A stretch of 64,000 nucleotides of DNA from Synechococcus sp. A15-62 (GCF_014280075.1 NZ_CP047950.1:558001-622000); one strand, 5' to 3'. Positions 39,547 to 49,172 are shown, counted from the stretch's first letter. The notes: generated from the letters alone by a model not told the origin. Translations and numbers: made by a program.

Positions 39547-40117
39547 AGCGTCCCTCAGCAGCGATGGCTGCTACCGCTGGTGGCTGCGGCGCCGCCTGGG
39601 TACGGGCGAAGGGTGTCTGTTTTTCGTGGGTCTGAATCCCTCGAGAGCAGATGGCCAGCACGATGACCCGACCCTGCGCCGTTTGATCGGCTTCGCCAGG
39701 CATTGGGGATATCGGGAGTTGCTGGTGCTGAATCTGTTCGCCCGGATGTCGCCGTCTCCGGCGGCGCTGCTGCGGGTCAAGGACCCCATCGGAGGGCTTA
39801 ACGACGCGATCTTGAACCGCTGGTTCAACCACTGGTCCCGGACCTCTGGGGTCGATCTCTGGTGTGGATGGGGGGCGAATGGGGCGCGATGGGACCGGAC
39901 TCAGCTGGTTCTTGGAAACATTCAGCGTTTGCTCCCGCAACGCCGACGCTCCGTTCCCGACTCGCCTCATCCGCTGATGCTGGGGCAGACGGCCTCGGGG
40001 CAACCGCGCCATCCGCTTTATGCCCCGCGCAACACCTGTCTTCGCCCTTTTCTCTGGGCAGACCCGGAACCGATCCGTCATCCTGTGGGGACCTTGACGG
40101 ATGTCCTTCCTCGCTGA
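39491..40117 (+). CDS. DUF1643 domain protein
   Basis: 208 residues. The core CLFFVGLNPSRADGQHDDPTLRRLIGFARHWGYRELLVLNLFA...WGANG is the DUF1643 signature, an uncharacterised family. ATG 39491 overlaps wecB by 56 bp; a TTG near 39512 would shorten it. Its TGA overlaps the next ATG (TGATG). Function unknown. Confidence 0.8.
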   Translation: MVTRANASLSFVADSSASEASLSSDGCYRWWLRRRLGTGEGCLFFVGLNPSRADGQHDDPTLRRLIGFARHWGYRELLVLNLFARMSPSPAALLRVKDPIGGLNDAILNRWFNHWSRTSGVDLWCGWGANGARWDRTQLVLGNIQRLLPQRRRSVPDSPHPLMLGQTASGQPRHPLYAPRNTCLRPFLWADPEPIRHPVGTLTDVLPR

Positions 40118-40362
40118 TGTCCCGTACGCCCCGCCGTTACGCCGTCCATCTCCACCTTGTGGGAGGCCAAACCGAACGGGTGTTTTTTCCGAAACTCGAG
40201 ACCTTTCAGGAGTGGTACCAAGGGGTTGTTAATGCCGAGAACCAGGGCGGTTTCGTCAACGTTCCCCTCAGTGATCTGGAAGGCGAGTATCTGGTCGTAC
40301 GCCCCCAAGCCGTGATCGGCGTGCGCGTGGAACCTCAGTTCTCCTCTGTCGATGACGCCTGA
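40117..40362 (+). CDS. Conserved hypothetical protein (81 aa)
   Basis: MSRTPRRYAVHLHLVGGQTE followed by RVFFPKLETFQEWYQGVVNA and VNVPLSDLEGEYLVVRP. A small soluble alpha/beta protein with no known motif, of a type widespread in cyanobacteria. It is coupled at both ends: TGATG with the DUF1643 gene and an 11-bp overlap with the antiporter gene. Confidence 0.78.
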   Translation: MSRTPRRYAVHLHLVGGQTERVFFPKLETFQEWYQGVVNAENQGGFVNVPLSDLEGEYLVVRPQAVIGVRVEPQFSSVDDA

Positions 40363-41617
40363 GCGTCTGGGCCTCCTCTGGGGCGTCACGGTCTCCTCGG
40401 GTGCTGCGGCCCGTTTTTTGGCGGCCAAGTCGGAATTTCCTGGGGTGGTGTTGCTGCTCCTGTCGGGGCTGCTGATCGGCCGCTCTGGTCTGGGTTGGGT
40501 GGAACCCCTTGATCTCGGCTCAGGGCTTGGAACTGTTGTGGGTCTTCTCGTCAGCCTGGTGTTGTTCGACGGCGGCCTGAATCTGCGTCTGCCTGGGGAC
40601 ACGATCAAGGCCACGGTGCAGCGCATCGCAGTCCTGCGTCTGTTGATCTCCCTGGGAGGCGGACTGTTGGCGGCCCATTGGCTTGCCGGCCTCAGCTGGT
40701 CGCTTGCGGCTGTGTTCAGTGCCATCGTGCTGGCTACGGGGCCAACGGTGGTCACACCACTGGTGCGTCAGATTCGGCTTGCACCACCTCTGGGCGAAGT
40801 CCTGGAGGCTGAAGGTCTGGTGCTTGAGCCGATCGGCGCCGTTTTAGCCCTGCTGCTGTTGGAGCTTGTCCTTGGCAACCTGCACGGCTGGCGTGAGGTG
40901 ATGCTCGGCCTGCTGTATCGATTGGGCGGTGGTGTGCTGATTGGCGCGAGCGTCGGCTGGCTGCTGTCTGAGCTGCTGCGACGGCTAAAACCAGATCAGT
41001 TGAAGGGACTGCCGCTTCAGCTCAGTCTGGGTTTGCTGTTTCTGATGTACGGCGTCAGTGAGTGGCTGCTGCCGGAATCCGCCCTGCCTGCTTCGGTGGC
41101 GGCGGGAATCGTTGTCGGTCGACGTCCAGGCCCCCACACCGCTGAATTGGATGGCCTGATTCAGGAACTGGCGCAGTTGGCGATCACGATGCTGTTTCCG
41201 CTGCTGGCTGCTGACGTTTCCTGGGCTGAACTCAGTCCGCTGGGGTGGGGCGGCATCCTTTGCGTGCTGTCGTTGATGCTCGTGGTGCGTCCGATCGGCG
41301 TGGGTTTGGCCACCATCGGGTTGCCCTACAAGCTTGAGCAACGGCTCTTTCTGGGTTGGCTTGCGCCGCGAGGCATCGTCACCGCAGCGGTGGCCTCTCT
41401 TTTCGCGATTCGTTTGGAGCAGGCCGGCATCCTGGGGGCAGGACGCCTTCAGGGGTTGGTGTTCCTAACCATCCTGATGACCGTTGGCCTCCAGGGCCTC
41501 ACGGCCCAGCCGTTGGCTCGGGCTCTTGGCCTGGTCGAAGCCGACGATGACGAGCCTGCCTCAGCCGAGGCAGCGGCGCAGTCGCGGCAGGTCCTCACCG
41601 ATTCGGGCCAGCAATGA
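40352..41617 (+). CDS. Monovalent cation:proton antiporter (CPA1/NhaP-like)
   Basis: 421 residues, about twelve helices. Family positions: [31 protein letters not shown] (acceptor-loop region, with TGP where many members have TDP), [21 protein letters not shown] and [17 protein letters not shown]. Probably Na+/H+ exchange, relevant in a marine cell. The polar C-terminal tail overlaps the convergent gltX by 57 bp. Confidence 0.87.
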   Translation: MTPERLGLLWGVTVSSGAAARFLAAKSEFPGVVLLLLSGLLIGRSGLGWVEPLDLGSGLGTVVGLLVSLVLFDGGLNLRLPGDTIKATVQRIAVLRLLISLGGGLLAAHWLAGLSWSLAAVFSAIVLATGPTVVTPLVRQIRLAPPLGEVLEAEGLVLEPIGAVLALLLLELVLGNLHGWREVMLGLLYRLGGGVLIGASVGWLLSELLRRLKPDQLKGLPLQLSLGLLFLMYGVSEWLLPESALPASVAAGIVVGRRPGPHTAELDGLIQELAQLAITMLFPLLAADVSWAELSPLGWGGILCVLSLMLVVRPIGVGLATIGLPYKLEQRLFLGWLAPRGIVTAAVASLFAIRLEQAGILGAGRLQGLVFLTILMTVGLQGLTAQPLARALGLVEADDDEPASAEAAAQSRQVLTDSGQQ

Positions 41618-42994
41618 CCATGTGGTGATCAGATCAGGCCCTTGAAGGCGCCCCAGCAGAGCGGCCCGCAGGGATTTCATCACCACCCCTTTCTTCACAC
41701 CGGCTGCTTTGGCGGCATCCCCCAGCCAAGCCTTGGCTTGATCGACGTCGTTGCCATCCCAAGGGTTGTTCTCGAGCCGTTGAAGCAGGTCGGCCATGGC
41801 CGCTTTGGCTCCTTCGATCCCGAGTTGCTTGAGCGCATCCTCCTGGAGCTCCGGACGATCAAAGAACGGTTCCGCCTGATCGACGCCATCTTTGAGCAGG
41901 GTGAGGGAGGGGCCCAGCAAGGCGCAGAGGTCCAGGCACCAGCTCTTGTCGCTGGTAGGAGTCCAACCGCGTTCGGCCCAGAGGGGCGTCAGCTCCTCAA
42001 GAAGATGGTCCGCCGTCCAGCCGTGCAGAACCTGGGCATTCAGCCAGTTGAGCTTGTCCCAGTCGAAACGCGCCCCGGCTTTGTTGACGCGATCGAAACC
42101 AAAGACGGCTGCGGCCTCACGCAAGCTGAACCGTTCCTCCATGCCCTCCGGCACGGACCACCCCAACAACGTCATGTAGTTGGCGATGGCGTCAGGGGTG
42201 TAGCCCATGGCGCGGAAATCGTTGATGGAGGTCACCCCATCCCGTTTGGAAAGCTTGCGTCCCTCGGCATTGAGGATGAGGGGAGCGTGGGCAAAGGTCG
42301 GCAAGGGCAGGCCAAGCGCTTCGTAGAGGAGCAGTTGCTTAGCGGTGTTGGCAATGTGATCTTCACCGCGGATCACATGGGTGATTTCCATTGCGGCGTC
42401 ATCCACCACCACAACAAGGTTGTAGAGGGGGTCGCCGATTTGATCCGCCGGAGCACGACGGGCGATCACCATGTCACCGCCAAGGTCAGCCCCCCGCCAG
42501 CTCATGGCCCCACGCACCAGATCATTCCAGCGAATTTCGGCAGCGTCATCAATGCGGAAGCGGATCACCGCTTCACGGCCTTCGGCCTGAAACGCCTGCT
42601 CCTGCTCGTGCGTCAGAATTCTGTGGCGGTTGTCGTAGCGCGGCGCTTGATTGGCCGCTTTCTGCGCATCGCGCATGGCCGTGAGTTCCGTTTCGCTGGC
42701 ATAGCAGCGGTAGGCCAATCCCCGATCGAGCAGGGTCTGGATCGCTTCACGATGCTGCGCCACCCGTTCGCTCTGGATGACGGGTTGCTCGTCCCAGTTG
42801 ATCCCGAGCCACTGCAAGCCTTCGAGAATATTCTGGGTGTACTCGGGTTTGGACCGCTCCTTGTCGGTGTCTTCAATCCGCAGCACAAACGCCCCTTGCT
42901 CGTGCTTGGCATAAAGCCAATTGAAAACAGCGGTTCGCGCCGTTCCAATATGAAGCGTGCCCGTCGGGCTGGGGGCCAATCGAACGCGCACCAT
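41561..42994 (-). CDS. gltX: Glutamyl-tRNA synthetase
   Basis: Class I synthetase charging tRNA-Glu (in cyanobacteria also mischarging tRNA-Gln, and feeding tetrapyrrole synthesis). 477 residues with [18 protein letters not shown] (HIGH-type motif) and GRKLSKRDG (KMSKS-type). ATG 42994 is the normal start; the ORF is open to 43042 into tRNA-Asp. The C-terminal 57 bp overlap the antiporter gene. Confidence 0.96.
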   Translation of the reverse strand: MVRVRLAPSPTGTLHIGTARTAVFNWLYAKHEQGAFVLRIEDTDKERSKPEYTQNILEGLQWLGINWDEQPVIQSERVAQHREAIQTLLDRGLAYRCYASETELTAMRDAQKAANQAPRYDNRHRILTHEQEQAFQAEGREAVIRFRIDDAAEIRWNDLVRGAMSWRGADLGGDMVIARRAPADQIGDPLYNLVVVVDDAAMEITHVIRGEDHIANTAKQLLLYEALGLPLPTFAHAPLILNAEGRKLSKRDGVTSINDFRAMGYTPDAIANYMTLLGWSVPEGMEERFSLREAAAVFGFDRVNKAGARFDWDKLNWLNAQVLHGWTADHLLEELTPLWAERGWTPTSDKSWCLDLCALLGPSLTLLKDGVDQAEPFFDRPELQEDALKQLGIEGAKAAMADLLQRLENNPWDGNDVDQAKAWLGDAAKAAGVKKGVVMKSLRAALLGRLQGPDLITTWSLLARIGEDLPRLRRCLG

Positions 42995-43015
42995 CGTGGC
43001 TTTTGGTGGTGAGAA

Positions 43016-43089
43016 CGGGACCGACGGGATTCGAACCCGCAACTTCCGCCGTGACAGGGCGGTGCTCTAACCGGTTGAACTACGGTCCC
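43016..43089 (-). tRNA. tRNA-Asp (anticodon GTC)
   Basis: 74-nt cloverleaf on the minus strand. Acceptor GGGACCG/CGGTCCC, anticodon stem CCGCC/GGCGG with loop CTGTCAC (GTC), T loop TTCGAAT, discriminator G as expected for Asp. Same strand as gltX, 21 bp upstream of its start. Confidence 0.96.
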
Positions 43090-43303
43090 AGATCTGATTC
43101 AGAACTCGCGAGACGCGCTCCGAAGAATCTGATCTGTGTCGCCTGCGCGACCTGATCAGTATCAACTGTTGCCCTGCCCTCCGTCAACAACTGAGGGTGG
43201 ATCCTCCCTGTTTTGTCATCAGTGTGATGCCAAAAAAAATTCCCGGTGACATGGTCGCCGGGAATTGAGGGAAGCATCGGTTTATCACCGAGTTCTCAAT
43301 GAA
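43090..43303. other. Gap between tRNA-Asp and the small hypothetical gene
   Basis: 214 bp with no credible ORF. It holds the terminator at 43231-43266 and, nearer the tRNA, an imperfect inverted repeat (CAGATCTGATTC near 43088-43099 against GAATCTGATCTG near 43125-43136). The repeat might belong to the tRNA promoter region. Confidence 0.55.
43231..43266 (-). terminator. Intrinsic terminator behind the small minus-strand gene
   Basis: A 13-bp stem (43254-43266 with 43238-43250, one G-T pair) with a 3-nt loop, followed on the minus strand by a run of at least eight T. It lies about 40 bp behind the stop at 43304. Confidence 0.9.
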
Positions 43304-43492
43304 TCAGGGACGGAATCCTGCAGGCTCAATGAGTCGAACCTGATTGCCGCGGGCAGTGAATTCACGACCTTGATCGCTTTGTACGACCACACGGCCGCCG
43401 GACTTGACGCGTATCACTCGGGCGCGGACCCAGCCGAGGGCGGCTGACTCCAACACCTTCACAACATCACCAGGTTGAAGATCCAACTCCAT
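43304..43492 (-). CDS. Small conserved hypothetical protein (62 aa)
   Basis: MELDLQPGDVVKVLESAALG, then WVRARVIRVKSGGRVVVQSDQGREFTARGNQVRLIEP. The alternation of short beta strands with GDVV and GGRVVV suggests a small SH3-like barrel. No family is firmly recognised. ATG 43492; an upstream ATG (43525) runs close to tRNA-Trp. A strong terminator follows. Confidence 0.75.
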   Translation of the reverse strand: MELDLQPGDVVKVLESAALGWVRARVIRVKSGGRVVVQSDQGREFTARGNQVRLIEPAGFRP

Positions 43493-43529
43493 GCTCAGAA
43501 CCGGGAAACTGCACGAGGGGAACATCGGA

Positions 43530-43602
43530 CGCGCCGTGGAGGACTCGAACCCCCGACATCAGGTTTTGGAGACCTGCGTTCTACCAACTGAACTAACGGC
43601 GC
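43530..43602 (-). tRNA. tRNA-Trp (anticodon CCA)
   Basis: 73-nt cloverleaf on the minus strand. Acceptor GCGCCGT/ACGGCGC, anticodon stem CAGGT/ACCTG with loop CTCCAAA (CCA), T loop TTCGAGT, discriminator G. It follows rplS by 60 bp; the gap holds a weak 6-bp hairpin (43622-43639). Confidence 0.96.
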
Positions 43603-43662
43603 AAGGCGATGTACCCCTCAGCCAACGTTGAAGTTGGCAACTGATTGAACGAGGTCGAAACC

Positions 43663-44139
43663 TCAGCGATCGAAGCGCTGCTTCACGCGGGTGGCCTTGC
43701 CCACCCGTTCCCGCAGATAGAAAAGCTTCGCCCTGCGCACTTTACCGCGCCGTTCCACCTTGATGGAAGCCACCTGGGGGCTGTGCAGCATGAACACCCG
43801 CTCAACGCCGATGCCCTGGAAAATTCGGCGCACGGTGATGGTCTGGTTGAGACCGCCATGGCGCTTGGAAATCACCACGCCCTCGTAGGGCTGAACGCGC
43901 TCCTTGTTGCCCTCGCTGATGCGAACACCAACGCGCACGGTGTCTCCCACATAGATCTCAGGAAGATCATCCTTCTGCTGAGACGACTCAAAGGAGCGAA
44001 TCAGAGCTTCGGGGCTCAGTTTCTTGGCAGGAGCACTGGAAGCCTTGCTGGACTTCGCCGCTGTGGCCTCTGGTGCTGCTTCCACAGCCGTTTCGGTGTT
44101 CTCGTCGGTCACCGCTGTGTCCTTCGAATCGGCTGCCAT
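43663..44139 (-). CDS. rplS: 50S ribosomal protein L19
   Basis: 158 residues. The last 110 are standard L19 ([65 protein letters not shown]). The N-terminal 45 residues are an Ala/Glu/Ser-rich extension common in picocyanobacterial L19. ATG 44139 ([10 protein letters not shown]) preferred over 44163. Confidence 0.96.
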   Translation of the reverse strand: MAADSKDTAVTDENTETAVEAAPEATAAKSSKASSAPAKKLSPEALIRSFESSQQKDDLPEIYVGDTVRVGVRISEGNKERVQPYEGVVISKRHGGLNQTITVRRIFQGIGVERVFMLHSPQVASIKVERRGKVRRAKLFYLRERVGKATRVKQRFDR

Positions 44140-44164
44140 CCCAGCTCCGCGTTGTATCGCCAAA

Positions 44165-44452
44165 CTACGAGTGTACCTTTCGACGCCATCGCTCTATAAG
44201 AAGCACCATCCCTGTGATCAGCATCCACAGCAGGCCGATGGCGTTGAGAAGAACAACCATCGGTTCCAGCATGGAACCGAGCCATTCCCCTTCATGCACC
44301 ACCATTAACCAGTGAACCTGTTCCCGACTGGCTCCGAACCAGTCCCGGGCCAGGCGGTAACTGACACCTGAGAACACCGTCACCAGCAAAGGCGCCAGAA
44401 CAAAAGGTGCAACGCTCCGATGCAGTTCACGCAAGCGCACAAGCAGCGACAT
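44165..44452 (-). CDS. PepSY-associated-like small membrane protein
   Basis: 95 residues with helices near both ends ([20 protein letters not shown] and [20 protein letters not shown]) joined by a segment with [13 protein letters not shown]. The spacing resembles PepSY-type membrane helices of cyanobacteria. ATG 44452 or 44464. It lies 25 bp upstream of rplS on the same strand. Role unknown. Confidence 0.68.
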   Translation of the reverse strand: MSLLVRLRELHRSVAPFVLAPLLVTVFSGVSYRLARDWFGASREQVHWLMVVHEGEWLGSMLEPMVVLLNAIGLLWMLITGMVLLIERWRRKVHS

Positions 44453-44505
44453 GACCGGCATCAATTCGGTTGCTGTTGATAGCGTGACGGATATTGGGTT
44501 GAGTC

Positions 44506-45351
44506 ATGAATCTGTTTGCTGATCTTCTGGCATCCACCCAGGCAGCGCAGGGGCAGGTGACGGCGACCGGTCCGCGCATTCAGAAGCGTCGCGGTGTTGA
44601 GATCAAATCAGCCCGTGAAGTGAAGATCATGCGCCAGGCCAGCCACATCGTCGCCACCGTGCTGCGCGAGGTGATGGGAATGGTGGAGCCCGGCCAGACG
44701 ACGGGAGATATTGATGCCTATGCCGAAAAACGCATCCGCGAAATGGGGGCGACCCCAAGTTTCAAGGGCTATCACGGTTTTCCGGCGAGCATCTGCGCCA
44801 GCATCAACAACGAAGTGGTGCATGGCATTCCCAGCCCGAAGCGTGTGATCCGCCAGGGCGATCTTCTTAAGGTGGATACCGGCGCCTACTTCGAGGGCTA
44901 CCACGGCGATAGCTGCATCACGATCTGCGTTGGAGACGCGCCCCAAGAAGCACAGACCCTGAGCCGCGTTGCTAAAGCAGCCTTGATGGCTGGCCTGAGC
45001 CAGGTCAAAGCAGGCAACACCTTGCTGGACATCGCTGGAGCCGTTGAAGACCACGTCAAGGCCAACGGTTTCAGTGTTGTGGAGGACTACACCGGCCACG
45101 GAGTTGGCAGGAACCTTCACGAAGAGCCTTCCGTGTTCAATTTCCGTACCGATGAGCTTCCCAACGTCACCCTGCGTCCTGGCATGACCCTGGCGATTGA
45201 GCCCATCCTCAATGCCGGCAGCAAGGCATGCCGCACCCTGCGGGACCAGTGGACCGTTGTGACCCGCGATGGCTCTCTCTCGGCGCAGTGGGAGCACACC
45301 GTTCTGGTGACGAGTGATGGATGTGAAATCCTCACCGATCGGGGCGACTGA
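44506..45351 (+). CDS. map: Methionine aminopeptidase, type I
   Basis: Removes the initiator Met. 281 residues with a 40-residue N-terminal extension. Pita-bread fold metal ligands are seen in [16 protein letters not shown] (two Asp), the [12 protein letters not shown] His, and the terminal Glu residues in AIEPI and [30 protein letters not shown] is the substrate loop. Overlaps the convergent SDR gene by 20 bp. Confidence 0.95.
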   Translation: MNLFADLLASTQAAQGQVTATGPRIQKRRGVEIKSAREVKIMRQASHIVATVLREVMGMVEPGQTTGDIDAYAEKRIREMGATPSFKGYHGFPASICASINNEVVHGIPSPKRVIRQGDLLKVDTGAYFEGYHGDSCITICVGDAPQEAQTLSRVAKAALMAGLSQVKAGNTLLDIAGAVEDHVKANGFSVVEDYTGHGVGRNLHEEPSVFNFRTDELPNVTLRPGMTLAIEPILNAGSKACRTLRDQWTVVTRDGSLSAQWEHTVLVTSDGCEILTDRGD

Positions 45352-46051
45352 GGATTCGGCTGTAGACCCGCCGTCCAAGCTCGGTGAGAGGCATCAAGAC
45401 ATAGGTCAGGGGGTTTGGCGTCACGATCACCAGGCGAAATCCCCAGCTCGCCTGGCGCAGCACCTGACCTGCGACGAAATCAGCGCCCATCACCCCGATC
45501 GGATTGAGCGATGAGCGAAAGGGACCCAGCACCAGCTTGCGCAGAATCAGGGCCTCCCGGCCTGAGGCATCAAGCACAGCGCCGCGGATGCTCACCAGTT
45601 GTCCAAGCATCCTCTTGGTGAGCTCGTAAATAGGACTCAAAGCAGGCTGGATTTCAGCCTCCGAGGTGTTGACCCACACCTCCTTCGGGCTGCCCTGCGG
45701 CGATGCTCTGCTGATGGCCTCAAATCGCTGCATCAGCCGCCAGCTGCTCAAGGTGTTGATCTCCAGCGCCTGATTGATCACATCGGGGCTTTGACCGCCT
45801 TGAGGATTGATTCCGTGATTCAGGATCAGAACATCGATCTCCGCGAGATCCTCATCCAGGCTGGCTTCGTCTCCGCAGCTCCAGCTCACCCAGCGGTGTG
45901 GACCCTCCGGTTGCTTTGGCGGAGTGGAACCGTGGGTGAAACCGGTCACGTGGGCGCCTGCGGCACGGAAGCAACGGGCCAGGGCTGCGCCAAGGGCTCC
46001 ACGAGCGCCTGTGATGCCGATCCGTTTGCCGTGGAAAGGGGACTGGGCCAT
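45332..46051 (-). CDS. Short-chain dehydrogenase/reductase
   Basis: 239 residues from ATG 46051. Rossmann loop [21 protein letters not shown], active-site Ser in [11 protein letters not shown] and Tyr-Lys in IYELTKRM. The C-terminal part is divergent with hydrophobic segments ([21 protein letters not shown]) that may touch the membrane. Substrate unknown. Confidence 0.85.
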   Translation of the reverse strand: MAQSPFHGKRIGITGARGALGAALARCFRAAGAHVTGFTHGSTPPKQPEGPHRWVSWSCGDEASLDEDLAEIDVLILNHGINPQGGQSPDVINQALEINTLSSWRLMQRFEAISRASPQGSPKEVWVNTSEAEIQPALSPIYELTKRMLGQLVSIRGAVLDASGREALILRKLVLGPFRSSLNPIGVMGADFVAGQVLRQASWGFRLVIVTPNPLTYVLMPLTELGRRVYSRILSRPDR

Positions 46052-46105
46052 GGGGCCAGCTTGGGGCATCCTTGAAATGAGCGGAGCAAGAGTCGAGCAC
46101 CAGCT

Positions 46106-46474
46106 GTGTCAGATGCCGCCCAACTGGTTCTGTTTGCTCCCTACTGCGGTGGCGTCAAGCGCGAGCAGGATCTCTCCGCAGCGCTTCAGATCCTGGGGCG
46201 TGGCGCACTGCAGGGGCGGCGTCCGGTGGCCGGAAGCGATGGACACCCTTACGAACTCCGCTGGAATGGGGTTGCTGCACCGATGGAGAGGCTGGACTGC
46301 CAACTTTGTTTTCCCGGTCATCCCGAGGGGAATGTTGATTTCGCCGTCACCACCCATCAGCTGGTGACCTGGCTCATGGATTGTTCCCATCTCCAACCAC
46401 CGGAGCCTGATCTGCCCGATGGGTTCTGGCAGTGGTTGTTGATCGAGCGCGGAGATGCGCCAGAACAGGCCTAG
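46106..46474 (+). CDS. Conserved hypothetical protein (122 aa)
   Basis: Starts with GTG 46106 (VSDAAQLVLFAPYCGGVKRE). Soluble, with tryptophans near the end (FWQWLLIERGD). No domain recognised. Divergent from the SDR gene across 54 bp and 26 bp before the DRTGG gene, so possibly in its operon. Confidence 0.65.
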   Translation: MSDAAQLVLFAPYCGGVKREQDLSAALQILGRGALQGRRPVAGSDGHPYELRWNGVAAPMERLDCQLCFPGHPEGNVDFAVTTHQLVTWLMDCSHLQPPEPDLPDGFWQWLLIERGDAPEQA

Positions 46475-46500
46475 ATTCGGCAATCTCAGGCATCACCTCC

Positions 46501-47598
46501 ATGGGAACGACACTGTTGATCGGATCGTGTGAGCCGTTCAGTGGGAAGTCAGCTCTCGTCCTTGGAATTGCTCAGCAGCTTGCCCGTTCCGGACAGCAGA
46601 TCAGGTTCGGAAAGCCCCTGGCCACAAGCCTGGATTGGGATCCGAACCAGGGGCCGTTGCCTCAACCGCTCATCGATGACGACGTTCGCTTTGTTGGTGA
46701 AACGCTGAATCTGCCGCCTGAGCGTCTGATTCCTTCGATGCATCTGCTGTCGCCGACAACAGCTGCCCAGCGCCTTGGCCAGGGCGAGTTGGACGCTGGC
46801 CAAGGTTTCGCGGAGCTGCGCCAGCACATTCAGGCTGATGACGGACTCACCCTCCTGGAATGTGCTGGAAGCCTCCAGGAGGGATTGTTGTATGGCCTCA
46901 GCCTTCCGCAGCTGGCCACAGGTCTGGATGCCAAGGTCGTCTTGGTGCACCTCTGGCAGGACAGCCGCAGCGTCGACGCACTGTTGGCGGCCAAACAGAT
47001 CCTGGACGACCGTCTGGTTGGAGTGGTGCTGAACGCTGTCACGCCAGAGGAGGTCGAAAGCTTGGAGCGACAGGTGGTTCCTGCCTTGCAGGGGCTGGGC
47101 TTGCAGGTGTTCGGTGTCATGCCCCGTTCCCCTTTGCTGCGCAGCGTCACCGTCGGCGAGTTGGTGCGGCGGCTGAATGCCCGGGTGATTTGCTGCCAGG
47201 AACGGCAAGAACTGCTGGTGGAAACCCTGAGCATCGGCGCGATGAATGTGAATTCGGCCATGGAGTTCTTCCGAAAACGACGCAACATGGCTGTAGTGAC
47301 GGGGGCGGATCGCACCGACATCCAGTTGGCCGCTCTGGAGGCCTCAACCCAATGTCTAATTCTCACTGGCGCTGGTGAACCTCTTCCTCAATTGATCAAT
47401 CGCGCGGAAGAATTGGACGTGCCTTTGCTCAAGGTCGAGCACGACACTCTGGCCACGGTGGGGGTGATTGAGCAGGCCTTCGGCCATGTGCGCCTGCATG
47501 AAGCTGTGAAGGCCACCTATGCCTTCCGTCTTGTGGAAGAGCACTGCAAGCTCGATCAACTCTTCAGTGCATTGAATCTGACGGTTCAGCACGCCTGA
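46501..47598 (+). CDS. P-loop (BioD-like) + DRTGG domain protein
   Basis: 365 residues. The N-terminal half resembles dethiobiotin/cobyrinic-acid synthetase P-loops (LLIGSCEPFSGKSALVLGIA; TLLECAGSLQEGLLYGLSLP), and the C-terminal half is a DRTGG domain (MEFFRKRRNMAVVTGADRTDIQLAALE), as found fused to phosphotransacetylases, but here without the catalytic Pta domain. Probably a nucleotide-sensing regulator. ATG 46501; the next gene starts 16 bp after its stop. Confidence 0.82.
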   Translation: MGTTLLIGSCEPFSGKSALVLGIAQQLARSGQQIRFGKPLATSLDWDPNQGPLPQPLIDDDVRFVGETLNLPPERLIPSMHLLSPTTAAQRLGQGELDAGQGFAELRQHIQADDGLTLLECAGSLQEGLLYGLSLPQLATGLDAKVVLVHLWQDSRSVDALLAAKQILDDRLVGVVLNAVTPEEVESLERQVVPALQGLGLQVFGVMPRSPLLRSVTVGELVRRLNARVICCQERQELLVETLSIGAMNVNSAMEFFRKRRNMAVVTGADRTDIQLAALEASTQCLILTGAGEPLPQLINRAEELDVPLLKVEHDTLATVGVIEQAFGHVRLHEAVKATYAFRLVEEHCKLDQLFSALNLTVQHA

Positions 47599-47614
47599 TG
47601 GTTGCTAACTTCCG

Positions 47615-48151
47615 ATGAAATCAGGCGGCAAGTTTTCCTTGGGTAAGTCACTGGATCTGCCGGCTCTTGATCGGGTTGACACGCTTGCGCAGGAACTCGC
47701 TCTTCTGCAGGACAAAAGCCAACGAAGGATCGCCCTCCTCGGTAGCCGCCATGTGCCCGTTGTGGCGGTTCATCTGATCGAATTGGTGGCCCGCTCATTG
47801 GTGCAGGAAGGCCATTCTCTGATCACATCCGGATCTCAGGGGGTGAATGCCGCAGTGATTCGCGGGTGTCTTGAGGTGGATCCCTCCAAACTCACCGTGC
47901 TCTTGCCCCAGAGCCTCGATCGGCAGGTGCCTGAAATCAGAGATCTTCTGGATCGGGTGTTGCACCTTGTGGACAAGCCCGAGCAGGACGACCTGCCCCT
48001 GCCGATGGCCAGCAGTTTGTGCAATCAAGAGATCATCAACCGCTGTGATCAGTTGATCTGTCTCGCATTTCACGACAGTGAAACCCTGCTGGCGAGTGCA
48101 CGAACTGCTGAGGACATGGGGAAGGTGGTGAGCCTTCTGTATTTCGACTGA
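47615..48151 (+). CDS. DprA/LOG-like Rossmann protein, cyanobacterial
   Basis: 178 residues. The fold pattern (IALLGSRHVPVVAVHLIELVARSLVQEGHSLITSGSQGVNAAVIRG) resembles the SLOG/DprA nucleotide-binding Rossmann group; the later part (NRCDQLICLAFHDSETL) fits the second half. It lacks the DprA DNA-binding surroundings, so a nucleotide or nucleoside binding role is more likely than recombination. It pairs with the DRTGG gene. Confidence 0.72.
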   Translation: MKSGGKFSLGKSLDLPALDRVDTLAQELALLQDKSQRRIALLGSRHVPVVAVHLIELVARSLVQEGHSLITSGSQGVNAAVIRGCLEVDPSKLTVLLPQSLDRQVPEIRDLLDRVLHLVDKPEQDDLPLPMASSLCNQEIINRCDQLICLAFHDSETLLASARTAEDMGKVVSLLYFD

Positions 48152-48158
48152 TCAGCTA

Positions 48159-48575
48159 TCAGCCGGCGGCGCTGATCACAGCCCGCAGTCCCTCCACGTA
48201 GCAGATGCCTACGGCAGTCACCCCCGCAGCCCAGCAGAGTCCCCTCAGGGGAGGCACGTTGCCGACATAGGCGAACAGATAAATGAAACGGATCCCCGGC
48301 CAGATCCACGCTGCCGCGATCGCCGTCGGGCTGCTGACTCCGCTGATCAGACACAACAGCATGGCCGGTGCTCCCAGGGTCAGTGCTTCCCAGCTGTTTT
48401 CCTGTGCCCACACGGCGCGCTGCCCGAAGGCTGGCAGCCGTTCAAACATCGCCCGAGGCGCCTGAAGATCAGCCATGGTGAAATCTGCTTTGGCTCGTCC
48501 GGCTCCGGTGAGCACGATGCTCACCATGACGACGGCTCCCATCAGGCAGAGGGCCCAAGCAAACGCAGGAGTCAT
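48159..48575 (-). CDS. MAPEG family membrane protein
   Basis: 138 residues, four helices, with FERLPAFGQRAVWAQENSWEAL, the MAPEG motif (polar Glu-Asn pair in helix two), and WPGIRFIYLFAYVGN. Relatives are glutathione-dependent microsomal transferases; the bacterial role is not established. ATG 48575, or TTG 48584. Confidence 0.85.
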   Translation of the reverse strand: MTPAFAWALCLMGAVVMVSIVLTGAGRAKADFTMADLQAPRAMFERLPAFGQRAVWAQENSWEALTLGAPAMLLCLISGVSSPTAIAAAWIWPGIRFIYLFAYVGNVPPLRGLCWAAGVTAVGICYVEGLRAVISAAG

Positions 48576-48627
48576 GACATCCAATTAATCTCCGGGACCC
48601 TAACGGGTTCGGGTGAACCTCACCCTG

Positions 48628-48674
48628 CTGGAGATCGACGGGTTTCTAAACTGGAGGATCGACAGGTTTGCAAA
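48628..48674. repeat. Two-copy tandem repeat (23 and 24 bp) ending at the yajQ start codon
   Basis: Copy one 48628-48650 and copy two 48651-48674 are near-identical (CTGGAG, then ATCGAC, then GGTTT, then TAAA or CAAA) with one inserted G and a few substitutions. The second ends exactly before ATG 48675. Each copy carries a GGAG-like ribosome-binding element. Confidence 0.85.
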
Positions 48675-49172
48675 ATGGCCAGCACTTATTCCTTCGATGT
48701 GGTCTCTGACTTTGATCGTCAGGAGCTGGTGAACACCCTTGATCAGGTGCGTCGTGATGTTGGCAACCGTTATGACCTCAAGGATTCCGGCACCGAGATC
48801 GATCTTGAGGAAACGGAGCTGGTGATCACCACGGCCAGTGATATGACGCTTCAGGCGGTGGAGGATGTGCTGCGAACCAAAGCGACCAAACGCAACCTAT
48901 CCCTCAAGATTTTTGATTTTCAAACACCTGAAACCGTCGGAGGCAATCGGGTGAAGCAAGTGGTGAAGCTGCGTAAGGGCCTCAGTCAGGAGATTGCGAA
49001 GAAGTTGAGCAAGATGGTGCGCGATGAGCTCAAAAAGGTGACGGTGGCGATCCAGGGAGAAAGTGTGCGGATCACGGGCAAGAGCAAAGATGATCTCCAG
49101 GCCGCGATTCAGCTCGTCAAGAGTAAGGAGGATGAGCTTGATGTTCCTCTGCAGTTTGAGAACTATCGCTGA
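48675..49172 (+). CDS. YajQ family nucleotide-binding protein
   Basis: 165 residues. YajQ/UPF0234 signatures: SFDVVSDFDRQELVNTLDQV, NRYDLKDS, FQTPETVGGNRVKQVVKLRKG, and the terminal DELDVPLQFENYR. Two ferredoxin-like halves; a Xanthomonas member binds c-di-GMP. A tandem repeat abuts the start. Confidence 0.94.
   Translation: MASTYSFDVVSDFDRQELVNTLDQVRRDVGNRYDLKDSGTEIDLEETELVITTASDMTLQAVEDVLRTKATKRNLSLKIFDFQTPETVGGNRVKQVVKLRKGLSQEIAKKLSKMVRDELKKVTVAIQGESVRITGKSKDDLQAAIQLVKSKEDELDVPLQFENYR

Noticed and set aside
41642-43012. 456-aa open frame on the plus strand
   Set aside because: It is antisense to gltX, which has intact HIGH- and KMSKS-type motifs; the plus frame shows no domain and is a GC-rich shadow.
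43622-43639. Hairpin behind rplS as terminator
   Set aside because: Only a 6-bp stem and no T run; it may be incidental.
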